From positions 248,001-312,000 of the forward strand of contig JACKOQ010000002.1 in NCBI GenBank assembly GCA_024234215.1: a DNA stretch of 64,000 nt. Direction: 5' to 3'. The notes beneath the pieces were generated by a model, which saw only the letters and a program-made list of their open reading frames with translations, did no database searches and was not told the origin of the DNA. This DNA comes from Pseudomonadales bacterium. Lineage in GTDB: Bacteria > Pseudomonadota > Gammaproteobacteria > Pseudomonadales > UBA5862. The position numbers and the translations under genes are program-made. Below, in pieces: positions 1 to 8,656 of this stretch. Position 1 is the first letter of the stretch. Each line of letters begins with the position of its first letter.

Positions 1-455
1 TCGATGCCCTGATCGAGAGCGGTGCCGAACCGCGTGCCGAACGGGCAGTGCGCGAAGCGCTGGGCCGTGACTGGCAAGCGGCGCTGGTGGAGCGTTATGG
101 CCGCATCGGTGGCGAACATCCCGACCAGCAACTGGCCACCGCCGAGCGCTGGCTGAAGAGCCATCCGCACGATGCAATCCTGCTGCGGGCCGTGGCACGG
201 CTGGCACTGCGCAACCGCCTATGGGGACGGGCACAGCAGGCATTGCAGGCCAGCTTCGCGCTGCACCCCGACCCGCAGACCGCCGCCGAACTGGCGCGGC
301 TCGACACGGCGCTGGGCGAGGCCACGACCGGAATCGGCCACTATCAGCAGGCGCTCGGGCTGCTGGCGGTGACGCTGCCGGAACTGCCGCTGCCGGGCAA
401 GCCCCGCCCATCCTCAGGCCGACTCCCCGGCCAGATCGATCCTCATCGCACCTGA
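1..455 (+). CDS. hemY: HemY-like TPR membrane protein, C-terminal fragment (5' truncated)
   Basis: The reading frame is open from the left edge, so only the last 150 or so residues are present. They are rich in Leu and Ala and look like TPR helices (AERWLKSHP, LLRAVARLAL, RAQQALQASF, HYQQALGL), matching the C-terminal TPR region of HemY, a membrane protein genetically tied to late heme and tetrapyrrole metabolism whose exact role is unsettled. In Pseudomonas-type genomes it normally follows hemC-hemD-hemX, which would lie left of this window. The gene ends in a 42-bp convergent overlap with the oxidoreductase gene on the other strand. The assignment rests on weak, repeat-like sequence and is moderately sure. 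Confidence 0.6.
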   Translation, partial: DALIESGAEPRAERAVREALGRDWQAALVERYGRIGGEHPDQQLATAERWLKSHPHDAILLRAVARLALRNRLWGRAQQALQASFALHPDPQTAAELARLDTALGEATTGIGHYQQALGLLAVTLPELPLPGKPRPSSGRLPGQIDPHRT

Positions 456-1331
456 GCGGCACAACCGCGCGCGCCACGACTGGCCGGTGTCGGCCGCGCA
501 GAAGATCAGCACCCGGGCAAAGCCCATGCATCCATCCCAATCGACCTGCCGCAGGTGCGGTTGCGCCTGCTGCCACTGCTCGACATGCGGCGGTGGCGCG
601 CACGTCGCGTCGTCCAGCCAGAGCCAGCCGGTGCACGGGCTGACCTGCCGTTGCAGCCGCCACTCGGCCAGACTGGCCGCACCGGCAAAGCCGTGGCGAT
701 CACAGGCGATCAGCAGTGAATCGGCTTCGTGCAGCCGCCCGGCGTGCCACTCACCCACCGGCCAGTGACAGCGAATCACCGGCTCGCGACGCAGCCAGTC
801 GAACAGCGACGGCCACAGATCGCCCAGCGGCAGCGGGTCGAGCAGGAATTCGAGCAGCCGCCCATCCGGCCATGGGGCGCGAAAATGGAGCTCGACCTGC
901 CGATCGGCATAGATCAGTCGCGCCCGTTGCCCGGCGAAATAGCGCGGCAGACCGCCCGCGGCCGGAGTGCGCAGCAGCAGCCGCCAACAGCCATCCGCAG
1001 TCGGATCGAGCGCCGCGACCTGGCAGGCGCGCTGGACCTGAGGCAGGGTGGACGGCGGCAGCAGCGCCGGGTTGTCGAGCAGCAGATCGCTCAGCGCGAT
1101 GGCGCAGCAGGGCAGGATGGCACAGGAGGTTCCGTCCGCTTCGATGATGCCCTGCGCGGTCAACACCCTGCCGCGCAACAGTTGCGAACGGCAGCGCTCA
1201 CAGTTGCCGTTGCGACAGGAGGCCGGCAGGCTGAAGCCATGCCGCTGCGCGGCGGCGAGCAGGGTTTCGTTGTCGGTGGCGGGGTGTCGATGGTCGGGTT
1301 GCCAGCAGAGGCTGTGCAGCATCGCAACCAC
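414..1331 (-). CDS. 2Fe-2S ferredoxin-domain flavin/NAD(P)H oxidoreductase
   Basis: This 305-residue protein has an N-terminal plant-type ferredoxin domain with the cluster motif CRNGNCERCR (residues 39-48) and a further Cys near residue 75, followed by a ferredoxin-reductase-like FAD and NAD domain (RARLIYADRQVELHFRA; then LLIACDRHGFA). It resembles the proteins annotated as CDP-6-deoxy-glucoseen reductase or NAD(P)H-flavin reductase that lie next to ubiD in many gammaproteobacteria. The start is GTG, six bases after the ubiD stop; an in-frame ATG at 1322 is an alternative. The gene order suggests co-transcription with rho and ubiD and a possible supply of reduced flavin, which is inference. 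The C-terminal part is shorter and less conserved than in classical reductases. Confidence 0.75.
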   Translation of the reverse strand: MVAMLHSLCWQPDHRHPATDNETLLAAAQRHGFSLPASCRNGNCERCRSQLLRGRVLTAQGIIEADGTSCAILPCCAIALSDLLLDNPALLPPSTLPQVQRACQVAALDPTADGCWRLLLRTPAAGGLPRYFAGQRARLIYADRQVELHFRAPWPDGRLLEFLLDPLPLGDLWPSLFDWLRREPVIRCHWPVGEWHAGRLHEADSLLIACDRHGFAGAASLAEWRLQRQVSPCTGWLWLDDATCAPPPHVEQWQQAQPHLRQVDWDGCMGFARVLIFCAADTGQSWRARLCRSGAMRIDLAGESA

Positions 1332-1337
1332 CCTGCC

Positions 1338-2804
1338 TCAGTCGATGCCGAGTTCGGGCCAGAGCTGGTCGATCCGTGCCTTGACCGCGGCATCCATCCG
1401 GATCGGCCGTCCCCACTCCCGCTGCGTCTCGCCCGGCCATTTGTGGGTGGCATCGAGCCCCATCTTGCCGCCAAGACCGCTGACCGGCGAGGCGAAATCG
1501 AGGTAGTCGATCGGGGTCTGGTCGATCAGCAGGGTGTCGCGCACCGGATCCATCCGGGTCGTCACCGCCCAGATCACCTCCTTCCAGTCGCGGGCATCGA
1601 TGTCGTCGTCGGTGACGATCACAAACTTGGTGTAGATGAACTGCCGCAGAAACGACCAGACCCCGAGCATGATGCGGCGGGCATGGCCGGGATAGCCCTT
1701 CTTGATGGTGACCACCGCCAGCCGGTAGGAGCAGCCCTCCGGCGGCAGATAGAAGTCGATGATCTCCGGAAACTGCTTGCGCAGCAGTGGCACCACCACC
1801 TCATTGAGCGCGACGCCGAGAATGGCCGGCTCATCGGGCGGCTTGCCGGTGTAGGTGCTGTGATAGATCGGCCGTTCGCGCTGGGTGATGCGCTCGATGG
1901 TGAGGACCGGAAAACGCTCGACCTCGTTGTAGTAACCGGTGTGATCGCCAAAGGGGCCCTCATCGGCGAAATCGCCGGGATGGATCACCCCCTCCAGCAC
2001 GATCTCGGCACTGGCCGGCACCTGCAGGTCGCTGCCGATGCAGTTGACCAGCTCACTGCGCTCACCACGCAGCAGGCCGGCGAAGGCATACTCCGAAAGG
2101 GTGTCGGGAATCGGCGTCACTGCCGCCAGGATGGTGGCCGGATCGGCACCCAGCGCGACCGCCACCGGAAAGGGACGGTCAGGATGGCGCTGCCAGAATT
2201 CGCGCAGATCCTGCGCGCCACCCCGATGGGCCAGCCAGCGCATGATGACACGGTTGCGGTCGATCACCTGCTGACGGTAGATGCCGAGGTTCTGCCGCGG
2301 CTTTTCGGGTCCGCGGGTCACCACCAGTGGCCAGGTGATCAGCGGTGCCGCATCACCGGGCCAGCAGGTCTGGATCGGCAACCGTCCCAGATCGACCTCG
2401 CTGCCCTCGAAGATCTGGCTCTGGCAGGGGGCGGTGCGGGTCAGCTTCGGCGCCAGGTTGAGTGCCTGCTTCAGCAGCGGCCACTTCTCCCAAGCATCCT
2501 TCAGACCGCGGGGCGGCTCGGGCTCGCGCAGCGCCGCCAGTGTCTCGCCGATCGCACGCAGCCGGCTCGGCTCCTCCTCCCCCATGCCGAGCGCGACCCG
2601 CTGCACCGTGCCGAACAGGTTGCTCAGAAGCGGCATCGAGTGGTTCAGCGGCTGCTCGAACAGCAGCGCCGGACCGCCGCGCAACAGGGTGCGCTGGCTG
2701 ATTTCGGTCACTTCGAGGCGGGGGTCGACCGGTGTCCTGATCCGCTTCAGCTCGCCCCGCTGTTCGAGCAGGGCGATGAAGTCGCGCAGGTCGCGGTAGC
2801 GCAT
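1338..2804 (-). CDS. ubiD: UbiD, 4-hydroxy-3-polyprenylbenzoate decarboxylase
   Basis: UbiD removes the carboxyl group of 3-polyprenyl-4-hydroxybenzoate in ubiquinone synthesis using prenylated FMN, which is made by UbiX (not in this window). The 488-residue length matches the family, and diagnostic stretches include an N-terminal MRYRDLRDFIALLE, the GPALLFEQP motif, DEGPFGDHTGYY and the C-terminal GLDATHKWPGE region. The gene lies 13 bases downstream of rho on the same strand and six bases before the oxidoreductase, consistent with one operon. UbiA, UbiE, UbiJ and UbiB of the same pathway are elsewhere in the window. Confidence 0.95.
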   Translation of the reverse strand: MRYRDLRDFIALLEQRGELKRIRTPVDPRLEVTEISQRTLLRGGPALLFEQPLNHSMPLLSNLFGTVQRVALGMGEEEPSRLRAIGETLAALREPEPPRGLKDAWEKWPLLKQALNLAPKLTRTAPCQSQIFEGSEVDLGRLPIQTCWPGDAAPLITWPLVVTRGPEKPRQNLGIYRQQVIDRNRVIMRWLAHRGGAQDLREFWQRHPDRPFPVAVALGADPATILAAVTPIPDTLSEYAFAGLLRGERSELVNCIGSDLQVPASAEIVLEGVIHPGDFADEGPFGDHTGYYNEVERFPVLTIERITQRERPIYHSTYTGKPPDEPAILGVALNEVVVPLLRKQFPEIIDFYLPPEGCSYRLAVVTIKKGYPGHARRIMLGVWSFLRQFIYTKFVIVTDDDIDARDWKEVIWAVTTRMDPVRDTLLIDQTPIDYLDFASPVSGLGGKMGLDATHKWPGETQREWGRPIRMDAAVKARIDQLWPELGID

Positions 2805-2817
2805 GGCCGTTACGCCA

Positions 2818-4077
2818 TCACTTGCGTTTCATCGAGGCGAAGAACTCATCGTTGCTCTTGGTCTGCCGCAGCTTGTCGACCAGGAACTCGATCGCATCCA
2901 GGTCATCCATCGAATTGAGCAGCTTGCGCAGGATCCACATCCGTTGCAGTTCGTCCTCGCTGGTGAGGAACTCCTCGCGGCGGGTGCCGGAGCGGCGGAT
3001 GTTGATGGCCGGATAGATGCGCTTCTCGGCAGCACGGCGGTCAAGGTGGATTTCGGCGTTGCCGGTGCCCTTGAACTCCTCGTAGATCACCTCGTCCATC
3101 TTGGAGCCGGTGTCGATCAGCGCCGAGGCGATGATGGTGAGGCTGCCCCCCTCCTCGATGTTGCGCGCGGCGCCGAAGAAGCGCTTGGGCTGGGCCAGCG
3201 CGTTGGCATCGACACCGCCGGTCAGCACCTTGCCCGAGGAGGGCACCACGGTGTTGTAGGCGCGGGCCAGCCGGGTCATCGAGTCGAGCAGGATCACCAC
3301 ATCCATCCGATGCTCGACCAGCCGCTTGGCCTTCTCGATGACCATCTCCGCCACCTGCACATGGCGGGTCGGCGGCTCGTCGAAGGTGCTGGCGATCACT
3401 TCGCCACGCACCATGCGCTGCATCTCGGTCACCTCCTCGGGACGCTCGTCGATCAGCAGCACGATCAGATAGCATTCGGGGTTGTTGCGGGCGATCGACT
3501 GGGCGATGTTCTGCAGCAGGATGGTCTTGCCGGCCTTGGGTGGCGAGACGATCAGCGCGCGCTGCCCCTTGCCGATCGGCGAGACCAGATCGATGATGCG
3601 GGCGGAGATGTCCTCGGTGCTGCCGTTTCCGGCCTCCAGCAGCAGCCGCCGCTGCGGAAACAGCGGTGTGAGGTTCTCGAACAGGATCTTGTTCTTCGAA
3701 CTGTCGGGGGTGTCGTAGTTGATGGTGTCGACCTTGAGCAGCGCAAAGTAGCGCTCACCCTCCTTGGGCGGACGAATCTTGCCCACCACCGTATCGCCGG
3801 TGCGCAGGTTGAAGCGGCGAATCTGACTCGGCGAAACATAGATGTCGTCGGGACCGGCCAGATAGGAGCCCTCCGCCGCCCGCAGAAAGCCAAAGCCATC
3901 CTGCAGGATCTCCAGCACTCCATCGCCGCTGATGTCCTCACCACTGCGCGCATGTTTCTTCAAAATGGCGAAGATGATGTCCTGCTTGCGCGAGCGGGCC
4001 ATGTTCTCCAACCCCATCTCGTTGGCAATCTGCAGCAGTTCTGGAATGGGTTTGGTCTTGAGTTCGGTCAGGTTCAT
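2818..4077 (-). CDS. rho: Transcription termination factor Rho
   Basis: Rho is the hexameric RNA-dependent ATPase that ends transcription of untranslated RNA. Starting at the ATG of MNLTELK gives 419 residues, the same length as the E. coli protein, so a longer open frame upstream is not used. Visible parts are the N-terminal helical domain, the cold-shock-like RNA-binding fold (DGFGFLR, DIYVSPSQIRRFNLRTGD), the Walker A loop PPKAGKT, Walker B LLIDERPEEVTEM, and the Q/R-loop region. It heads a leftward block with ubiD. There is no thioredoxin gene upstream as in many relatives; instead about 530 bases separate it from kup. Rho genes are commonly autoregulated through their leader, and the long leader here would fit. 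Confidence 0.98.
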   Translation of the reverse strand: MNLTELKTKPIPELLQIANEMGLENMARSRKQDIIFAILKKHARSGEDISGDGVLEILQDGFGFLRAAEGSYLAGPDDIYVSPSQIRRFNLRTGDTVVGKIRPPKEGERYFALLKVDTINYDTPDSSKNKILFENLTPLFPQRRLLLEAGNGSTEDISARIIDLVSPIGKGQRALIVSPPKAGKTILLQNIAQSIARNNPECYLIVLLIDERPEEVTEMQRMVRGEVIASTFDEPPTRHVQVAEMVIEKAKRLVEHRMDVVILLDSMTRLARAYNTVVPSSGKVLTGGVDANALAQPKRFFGAARNIEEGGSLTIIASALIDTGSKMDEVIYEEFKGTGNAEIHLDRRAAEKRIYPAINIRRSGTRREEFLTSEDELQRMWILRKLLNSMDDLDAIEFLVDKLRQTKSNDEFFASMKRK

Positions 4078-4350
4078 GTGCGGGCGTGTTGGCTGGTGAC
4101 TGTGGCTGGCGGGTTGTTGCATGGTCGAAGCGTGATGAGGGTTGAGCTGTGGGCTATTGAGCCGAGGCGTGGTGCCTGGCCAGAGGAAACATGGCAAAGA
4201 TAAAAGATAGAAGAGGACGAATGGACTGCGGGTGTGCAGACTGGACGAACCCGAGGTGGCGAATGTGATCGCCCGAAAGACCGGGATGGGTCTGTTCCGA
4301 TGCTTGGGTCACACAGAAAGCGGCGCCTCAGCGGCGCGCTCCTTCTGCCT

Positions 4351-4378
4351 AATTTAGAGCCGATTGCAAAAAAAGCAA
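4351..4378 (-). promoter_or_regulatory. Candidate sigma-70 promoter for rho
   Basis: On the minus strand TTGCTT (4378-4373) and TAAATT (4356-4351) are separated by 16 bases. Transcription from here would give a leader of roughly 265 nt before the rho ATG. The intergenic stretch 4078-4620 holds no convincing gene; this site and the kup -10 are all I can make out in it. Confidence 0.35.
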
Positions 4379-4432
4379 GAGATGCGTTGCGCGGATCCGG
4401 TTTTCGTCATCGCTGAAGGCGGTCGCACCGGG

Positions 4433-4461
4433 TGGATTGGCGCCGACAGGGGGAGTAGAAT
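4433..4461 (+). promoter_or_regulatory. Candidate kup promoter (-10 TAGAAT)
   Basis: TAGAAT at 4456-4461 matches the sigma-70 -10 consensus in five of six positions. The hexamer 17 bases upstream, TGGATT, is a poor -35. It faces kup and would give a leader of about 150 nt. Confidence 0.3.
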
Positions 4462-4620
4462 CGGCCACCTTTTGTCAGGCAAGGGTACCCACCTTTGATG
4501 TCATCCGATGCTCGCACCAGCCATTTCGCTGCAATGTGAAGCCATGACTCTTTTCTCGCCGCTTGTCAGCCTGGCCATTGCGGTCACGGCAACGACACCT
4601 TTCATCAGCAGGTGACATCC

Positions 4621-6660
4621 GTGGCTGATTCCAGTTCGATCCCTTCATCCACCGAAATGCACGCTTCCGAACGCGGACCGGAAAACCGCGACAGCCGACT
4701 GATGGTGCTCAGTCTGGCGGCACTGGGGGTGGTGTTCGGCGACATCGGCACCAGTCCACTCTACGCATTGCGGGAGTGCTTTTTCGGCAGCACCCAGCTG
4801 CCGGTCAACGAGGCCAATGTGCTGGGCGTGCTGTCGCTGATCTTCTGGACCCTGATCTGCGTGATCTCGATCAAGTATCAGACCGTGGTGCTCAAGGCCG
4901 ACAACCGCGGCGAAGGCGGCATCCTGGCGCTGCTGGCACTGCTGGACCCCTGGCACTCATCACAGGGCGGCAACAAACCCAAGACGCTGGTGATCCTGGC
5001 GATCATCGGCGCCTCTTTGCTCTACGGTGAAGGGGTGATCACGCCGGCCATCTCGGTGCTGAGCGCGGTGGAGGGGCTGGAGGTGGCGGCACCGGGTCTG
5101 GCGCACTACGTGATACCGATCACCGTGGTCATTCTGATCGGGGTGTTCCTGCTGCAAAGTGGCGGCACCCACAAGGTGGGGGCGCTGTTCGGTCCGGTGA
5201 TGGTGGTCTGGTTCAGCGTGCTGACAATCCTCGGCCTGCTGGCCATCGGGCGCAATCCGGCGGTGTTGGCGGCACTCAACCCACTGCACGCGGTGAATTT
5301 TTTCATCGACAACAAAATGGTCGGCTTTTTCACGCTCGGCGCGGTCTTTCTGGTGGTGACCGGCGGTGAAGCGCTCTATGTCGATCTGGGCCACTTTGGC
5401 CGCAAACCGATCCGGCGGGTCTGGTTCTTTCTGGTTCTTCCAGCCCTGGTGATCAACTACCTGGGGCAGGGGGCACTGCTGCTGACGAGTGGCGGCGCAA
5501 TCAAGGATCCCTTCTTCGCACTGGCGCCGGAGTGGGGTCTCTATCCGCTGATCATCCTGGCGACCATGGCCACCGTGATCGCCTCGCAGGCGGTGATCTC
5601 GGGCGTCTTCTCGCTCACCAACCAGGCGATCCAGCTGGGTCAGGCACCACGGATGAATGTGGTCCAGACCTCGCCGAACGAGATTGGCCAGATCTACATC
5701 CCCTTTCTCAACTGGGTGATGATGCTGACCACCATCGCACTGGTACTCGGCTTCAAGTCATCGAGCAATCTGATCAGCGCCTATGGCATCTCGATCAGCA
5801 CCGCGATGCTGATCACCTCGCTGCTGACCTTCTTCGTGATGTCCGAGAAGTGGCAATGGCCGCGCCCGGCGGCACTGGCCATTGCCGGGCTGTTTGCGCT
5901 GATCGACCTGTCGTTCTTCAGTGCCAACGTGGTCAAGATCGAACATGGCGGCTGGTTCTCGGTGCTGGTGGCACTGCTGGTCTACACGCTGATGTCGACC
6001 TGGAGCTCCGGACGGCAGGCGGTGATCAACCAGTTGCGCGGCTCGGTCGCCCCCCTCGATGAGTTCCTGAGCCATTTCACGGCGCAGTGGCCGCTGCGGG
6101 TACCGGGCACCGCCATCTTCATGACCGCGCCTGATCTGGGCGTGCCGCCGATTCTGCAATACCACCTGATGCACAACCAGGTGCTGCATGAGCGGGTGAT
6201 CCTGCTGACGGTGGTGACCGAGGATGAACCCTGGGTGCCAGCCTCGAAGCGGCTGAAGATCGTCGAACTCAGCCACGGCTTCTACCGGGTGCATGTGACC
6301 TACGGCTTCATGCAGAGCCCCAACCTGCCGGTGGCGCTGCGCCTCGGCGAACGACTGGGTCTGACCTTCGATCCGGAGGCCACCAGCTACTACCTGGGAC
6401 GTGAGACGCTGACGCCGCACGGCTCGGTCTCGCGCATGATGCGCTGGCGGCAGATGCTGTTCGCCGTCATGGCGCGCAATGCCGTGCGCGCCACCGACTT
6501 CTTCAAACTGCCCCCCTACCGCACCGTCGAACTCGGCATGCGGCTCGAACTGATGCCGATGGCCTATCTCGGACTGAAGCCCCACAAGAAAAATGGCAAC
6601 GGCAAACAGAGCGAGCCAGACGCGGCCGCTGCCCCGGCGGACTCCAGCATCGTGCCATGA
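4621..6660 (+). CDS. kup: Kup/Trk-type low-affinity potassium transporter
   Basis: This inner-membrane protein of about 680 residues is a K+/H+ symporter of the KUP/HAK/KT family. The family hallmark GVVFGDIGTSPLYALRE lies near the N-terminus, followed by about twelve hydrophobic segments (for example KTLVILAIIGASLLYGEGVITPA split across two helices) and a roughly 170-residue C-terminal cytoplasmic region containing PAVIFMTAP-like and LTPHGSVSRM stretches. The open frame begins with GTG at 4612, but AGGTGA (4610-4615) sits five bases before the GTG at 4621, so I prefer that start; an ATG at 4657 is also possible. It is a single-gene unit with a GC-rich hairpin just after the stop. Confidence 0.95.
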   Translation: MADSSSIPSSTEMHASERGPENRDSRLMVLSLAALGVVFGDIGTSPLYALRECFFGSTQLPVNEANVLGVLSLIFWTLICVISIKYQTVVLKADNRGEGGILALLALLDPWHSSQGGNKPKTLVILAIIGASLLYGEGVITPAISVLSAVEGLEVAAPGLAHYVIPITVVILIGVFLLQSGGTHKVGALFGPVMVVWFSVLTILGLLAIGRNPAVLAALNPLHAVNFFIDNKMVGFFTLGAVFLVVTGGEALYVDLGHFGRKPIRRVWFFLVLPALVINYLGQGALLLTSGGAIKDPFFALAPEWGLYPLIILATMATVIASQAVISGVFSLTNQAIQLGQAPRMNVVQTSPNEIGQIYIPFLNWVMMLTTIALVLGFKSSSNLISAYGISISTAMLITSLLTFFVMSEKWQWPRPAALAIAGLFALIDLSFFSANVVKIEHGGWFSVLVALLVYTLMSTWSSGRQAVINQLRGSVAPLDEFLSHFTAQWPLRVPGTAIFMTAPDLGVPPILQYHLMHNQVLHERVILLTVVTEDEPWVPASKRLKIVELSHGFYRVHVTYGFMQSPNLPVALRLGERLGLTFDPEATSYYLGRETLTPHGSVSRMMRWRQMLFAVMARNAVRATDFFKLPPYRTVELGMRLELMPMAYLGLKPHKKNGNGKQSEPDAAAAPADSSIVP

Positions 6661-6667
6661 CCGCAGC

Positions 6668-6693
6668 GGCGGAGCGGCCGGCCGCGCTCCGCC
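6668..6693 (+). terminator. Hairpin after kup, terminator-like
   Basis: GGCGGAGCG (6668-6676) pairs perfectly with CGCTCCGCC (6685-6693) across an 8-base loop, eight bases after the kup stop. The tail is only moderately T-rich, so it may be a weak intrinsic terminator or a 3'-end stabiliser. Confidence 0.4.
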
Positions 6694-6859
6694 ATCCCAT
6701 TCTGCTTGCTTGCGACGCCACCGCTTATCACTTAGTCTTCGGCCGGTTCCAAACGGCAGCCATGCCTGTCGATGCGCCGTTGGTGAACGGGATGAATGGA
6801 CTTTCCGCTTGCGGTAAAGAAAACAGCCTAAAGACAAGATCAGTTAAGGAAGGCAACAC

Positions 6860-8050
6860 ATGGCCTATGATTCGACGTACATGCGCGGCAAGGCCGCGAT
6901 CGTGGGGGCGGTCGACGCCGTCTCCCCAACCGGCGAGCTGGGGATTCACGAGCGCACCCTGCAGGTGCAGATGATCCATGCGGCACTGGAAGATGCCGGG
7001 CTCAGACTCTCCGATGTGGATGCGCTCTTCGCCACCGGCACCATGATGTCGTCGATGGAGCTGGCCGAGCATCTGATGATCACGCCACGCTACACCGACA
7101 CCACCATGACCGGCGGCTCCAGCTTCGAGGTGCATGTCGAACATGCCGCCGCCGCGATTGCACTGGGACTGTGCGAAGTGGCAGTGATCGTCTATGCCGC
7201 CACGCCGCGCGCCAAGGGTGGCGCCAACTTCATGGCAGCGCAGATGGCCGCGCTCGACAAGAACAACCCGCCCCCCAACATCGAGTGGGAGCTGCCCTAC
7301 GGCACCATCTCGCCACCGGGCAACTATGCGCTGGCCGCCAGCCGCCACATGGCGCTCTACGGCACCACCCGCGCGCAACTGGCACAGATCGCTGTCTCGA
7401 CCCGTGAGTGGGCCTGCAAGAATCCGCGTGCCCGCCATCAGGAGCCGCTGACCCTCAAGGAGGTGCTCGAAGCACCGATGATCGCATCGCCGCTCGGCAA
7501 GCTCGACTGCTGCCTGGTCACCGACGGTGCCGGCGCACTGGTGATGACCTCGGCCGAGCGGGCCCGCAGCCTGCGCAAGAAGCCCGCCTATGTGCTCGGC
7601 GCCGGCACGGCCCACGACCACGCGATGATGATCAGCCAGATGCCCGACCTCTGCACCACCGCCGGCGCGATCTCCGGACCCAAGGCGTTCAAAATGGCCG
7701 GCATCACACCCAGGGATGTCGATGTCGTGGAAATCTACGACTCCTTCACCATCACCGTGGCGCTGGCGCTCGAAGACCTCGGCTTCTGCAAGAAAGGTGA
7801 AGCCGGCGCCTTCGTCCAGGATGGCAGGCTGGGGCCCGGTGGCGCCCTGCCCACCAACACCAATGGCGGCGGACTCTCCTACACCCATCCGGGCATGTAC
7901 GGCATGTTCCTGCTGGTCGAGGCGGTCAAGCAGATTCGTGGCGAGAGCACTGGCCAGGTCAAGGATGCGAAGATCGCGGTGGCGCACGGCTGCGGCGGCA
8001 TTCTGTCATCGACTTCCACTGTGGTATTGGGTTCGGAGGAGACACTATGA
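6860..8050 (+). CDS. Thiolase-fold (SCP-x/Ltp2-like) protein lacking the nucleophilic Cys
   Basis: The 396-residue protein has the thiolase superfamily fold: VDALFATGT, the nucleophile-elbow region TGGSSFEVH (about 84-92), VTDGAGALVMTS, VEIYDSFT (Tyr293), NGGGLSYTHPGMYG (Tyr341, His343) and a final HGCGGILSS (Cys378). At the position of the acyl-accepting Cys of true thiolases it carries Ser87/Ser88. This, together with an overlapping DUF35 gene downstream, is typical of SCP-x-like thiolase homologues, including the Ltp2-type retro-aldolases of steroid side-chain breakdown, which use tyrosines rather than Cys. Substrate is unknown. The start has a good ribosome site, AAGGAAG, and an ATGA overlap couples it to the next gene. 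Confidence 0.85.
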   Translation: MAYDSTYMRGKAAIVGAVDAVSPTGELGIHERTLQVQMIHAALEDAGLRLSDVDALFATGTMMSSMELAEHLMITPRYTDTTMTGGSSFEVHVEHAAAAIALGLCEVAVIVYAATPRAKGGANFMAAQMAALDKNNPPPNIEWELPYGTISPPGNYALAASRHMALYGTTRAQLAQIAVSTREWACKNPRARHQEPLTLKEVLEAPMIASPLGKLDCCLVTDGAGALVMTSAERARSLRKKPAYVLGAGTAHDHAMMISQMPDLCTTAGAISGPKAFKMAGITPRDVDVVEIYDSFTITVALALEDLGFCKKGEAGAFVQDGRLGPGGALPTNTNGGGLSYTHPGMYGMFLLVEAVKQIRGESTGQVKDAKIAVAHGCGGILSSTSTVVLGSEETL

Positions 8051-8445
8051 AACGGATGATCCTGGGTACATCACCGGTTGCAGCCCCCTTCTGGGAGGCC
8101 ACCAAGGAGAAGAAATTCCTGCTGCAATTCTGCGCCACCACCGGCAAGGCGATCTGGTATCCGCGCGACTTCTCGCCCCATGCGCTGGGCGGCAACGTCG
8201 AGTGGCGCGAAGCCAGCGGCAAAGGGGTGGTCTATGCGGTCAGCGTCATGCATCGCCCCGGCAATCCGGCGATGGCCGAAGCCGTGCCCTATGCCGTCGC
8301 GCTGATCGATCTCGAGGAAGGCGCGCGGATGCTCAGCAATGTCGTCAACTGCGATCCTGATTCGATCAAGGTGGGCGACAAGGTCAAGCTGGCCTGGGAG
8401 CCGCTGGAGGGCGGGCGGCATCTGCCGGTGTTCGAACTGGCCTGA
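8047..8445 (+). CDS. DUF35/OB-fold partner of the thiolase-fold protein
   Basis: This 132-residue protein matches the DUF35 family: an N-terminal helix (APFWEATKEKKFLLQFC), a vestigial rubredoxin-like region, then an OB fold (GKGVVYAVSVMHRP, PYAVALIDLEEGARMLSNVV, VGDKVKLAWEP). DUF35 proteins bind thiolase-fold partners and may present or channel acyl-CoA substrates. The usual two CxxC pairs for zinc are mostly lost: Cys29 is followed by Thr32, and the second pair reads S-P-H. The ATG overlaps the stop of the upstream gene (ATGA) and is preceded by GGAGGAG, so the two proteins are very likely made together as a complex. Confidence 0.88.
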   Translation: MKRMILGTSPVAAPFWEATKEKKFLLQFCATTGKAIWYPRDFSPHALGGNVEWREASGKGVVYAVSVMHRPGNPAMAEAVPYAVALIDLEEGARMLSNVVNCDPDSIKVGDKVKLAWEPLEGGRHLPVFELA

Positions 8446-8466
8446 CGCGCACTGCCTGCATCACCG

Positions 8467-8498
8467 CAAACCCCGGTTCATGCCGGGGTTTGTCGTTT
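8467..8498 (+). terminator. Rho-independent terminator of the thiolase-DUF35 operon
   Basis: CAAACCCCGG (8467-8476) and CCGGGGTTTG (8483-8492) form a perfect 10-bp stem with a six-base loop, followed by the T-rich tail TCGTTTC. Confidence 0.8.
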
Positions 8499-8579
8499 CA
8501 GAACAATCGTCGACGTTCCCGGCAGACCGGCGATCCAGTGCAGCATCCTCGTCAGGACGGCCGCGCCTTCACGCTGTCG

Positions 8580-8616
8580 AAAAAAAACCCTCTGCATGGC
8601 GTTTCCATGCAGAGGG
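8580..8616 (-). terminator. Rho-independent terminator of the diiron protein gene
   Basis: Read on the minus strand, CCCTCTGCATGG (8616-8605) and CCATGCAGAGGG (8599-8588) form a perfect 12-bp stem with a five-base loop, followed by eight Ts (8587-8580). It lies 41 bases after the stop of the leftward diiron gene. Confidence 0.93.
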
Positions 8617-8656
8617 CACAGTGGTCAGATCAAGAGCTCAACGGGACGCACCCGGA

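Noticed and set aside
729..2918. A 729-codon rightward open frame over ubiD and the oxidoreductase
   Set aside because: It is an antisense frame kept open by high GC; the minus-strand proteins are clear UbiD and reductase family members.
2803..4203. A 466-codon rightward open frame over rho
   Set aside because: Antisense to a certain Rho gene; His/Asp/Gln-rich composition is typical of shadow frames here.
4326..4340. Terminator hairpin GCGCC-TCAGC-GGCGC near kup
   Set aside because: Only five base pairs and no T-run on either strand; no gene ends here.
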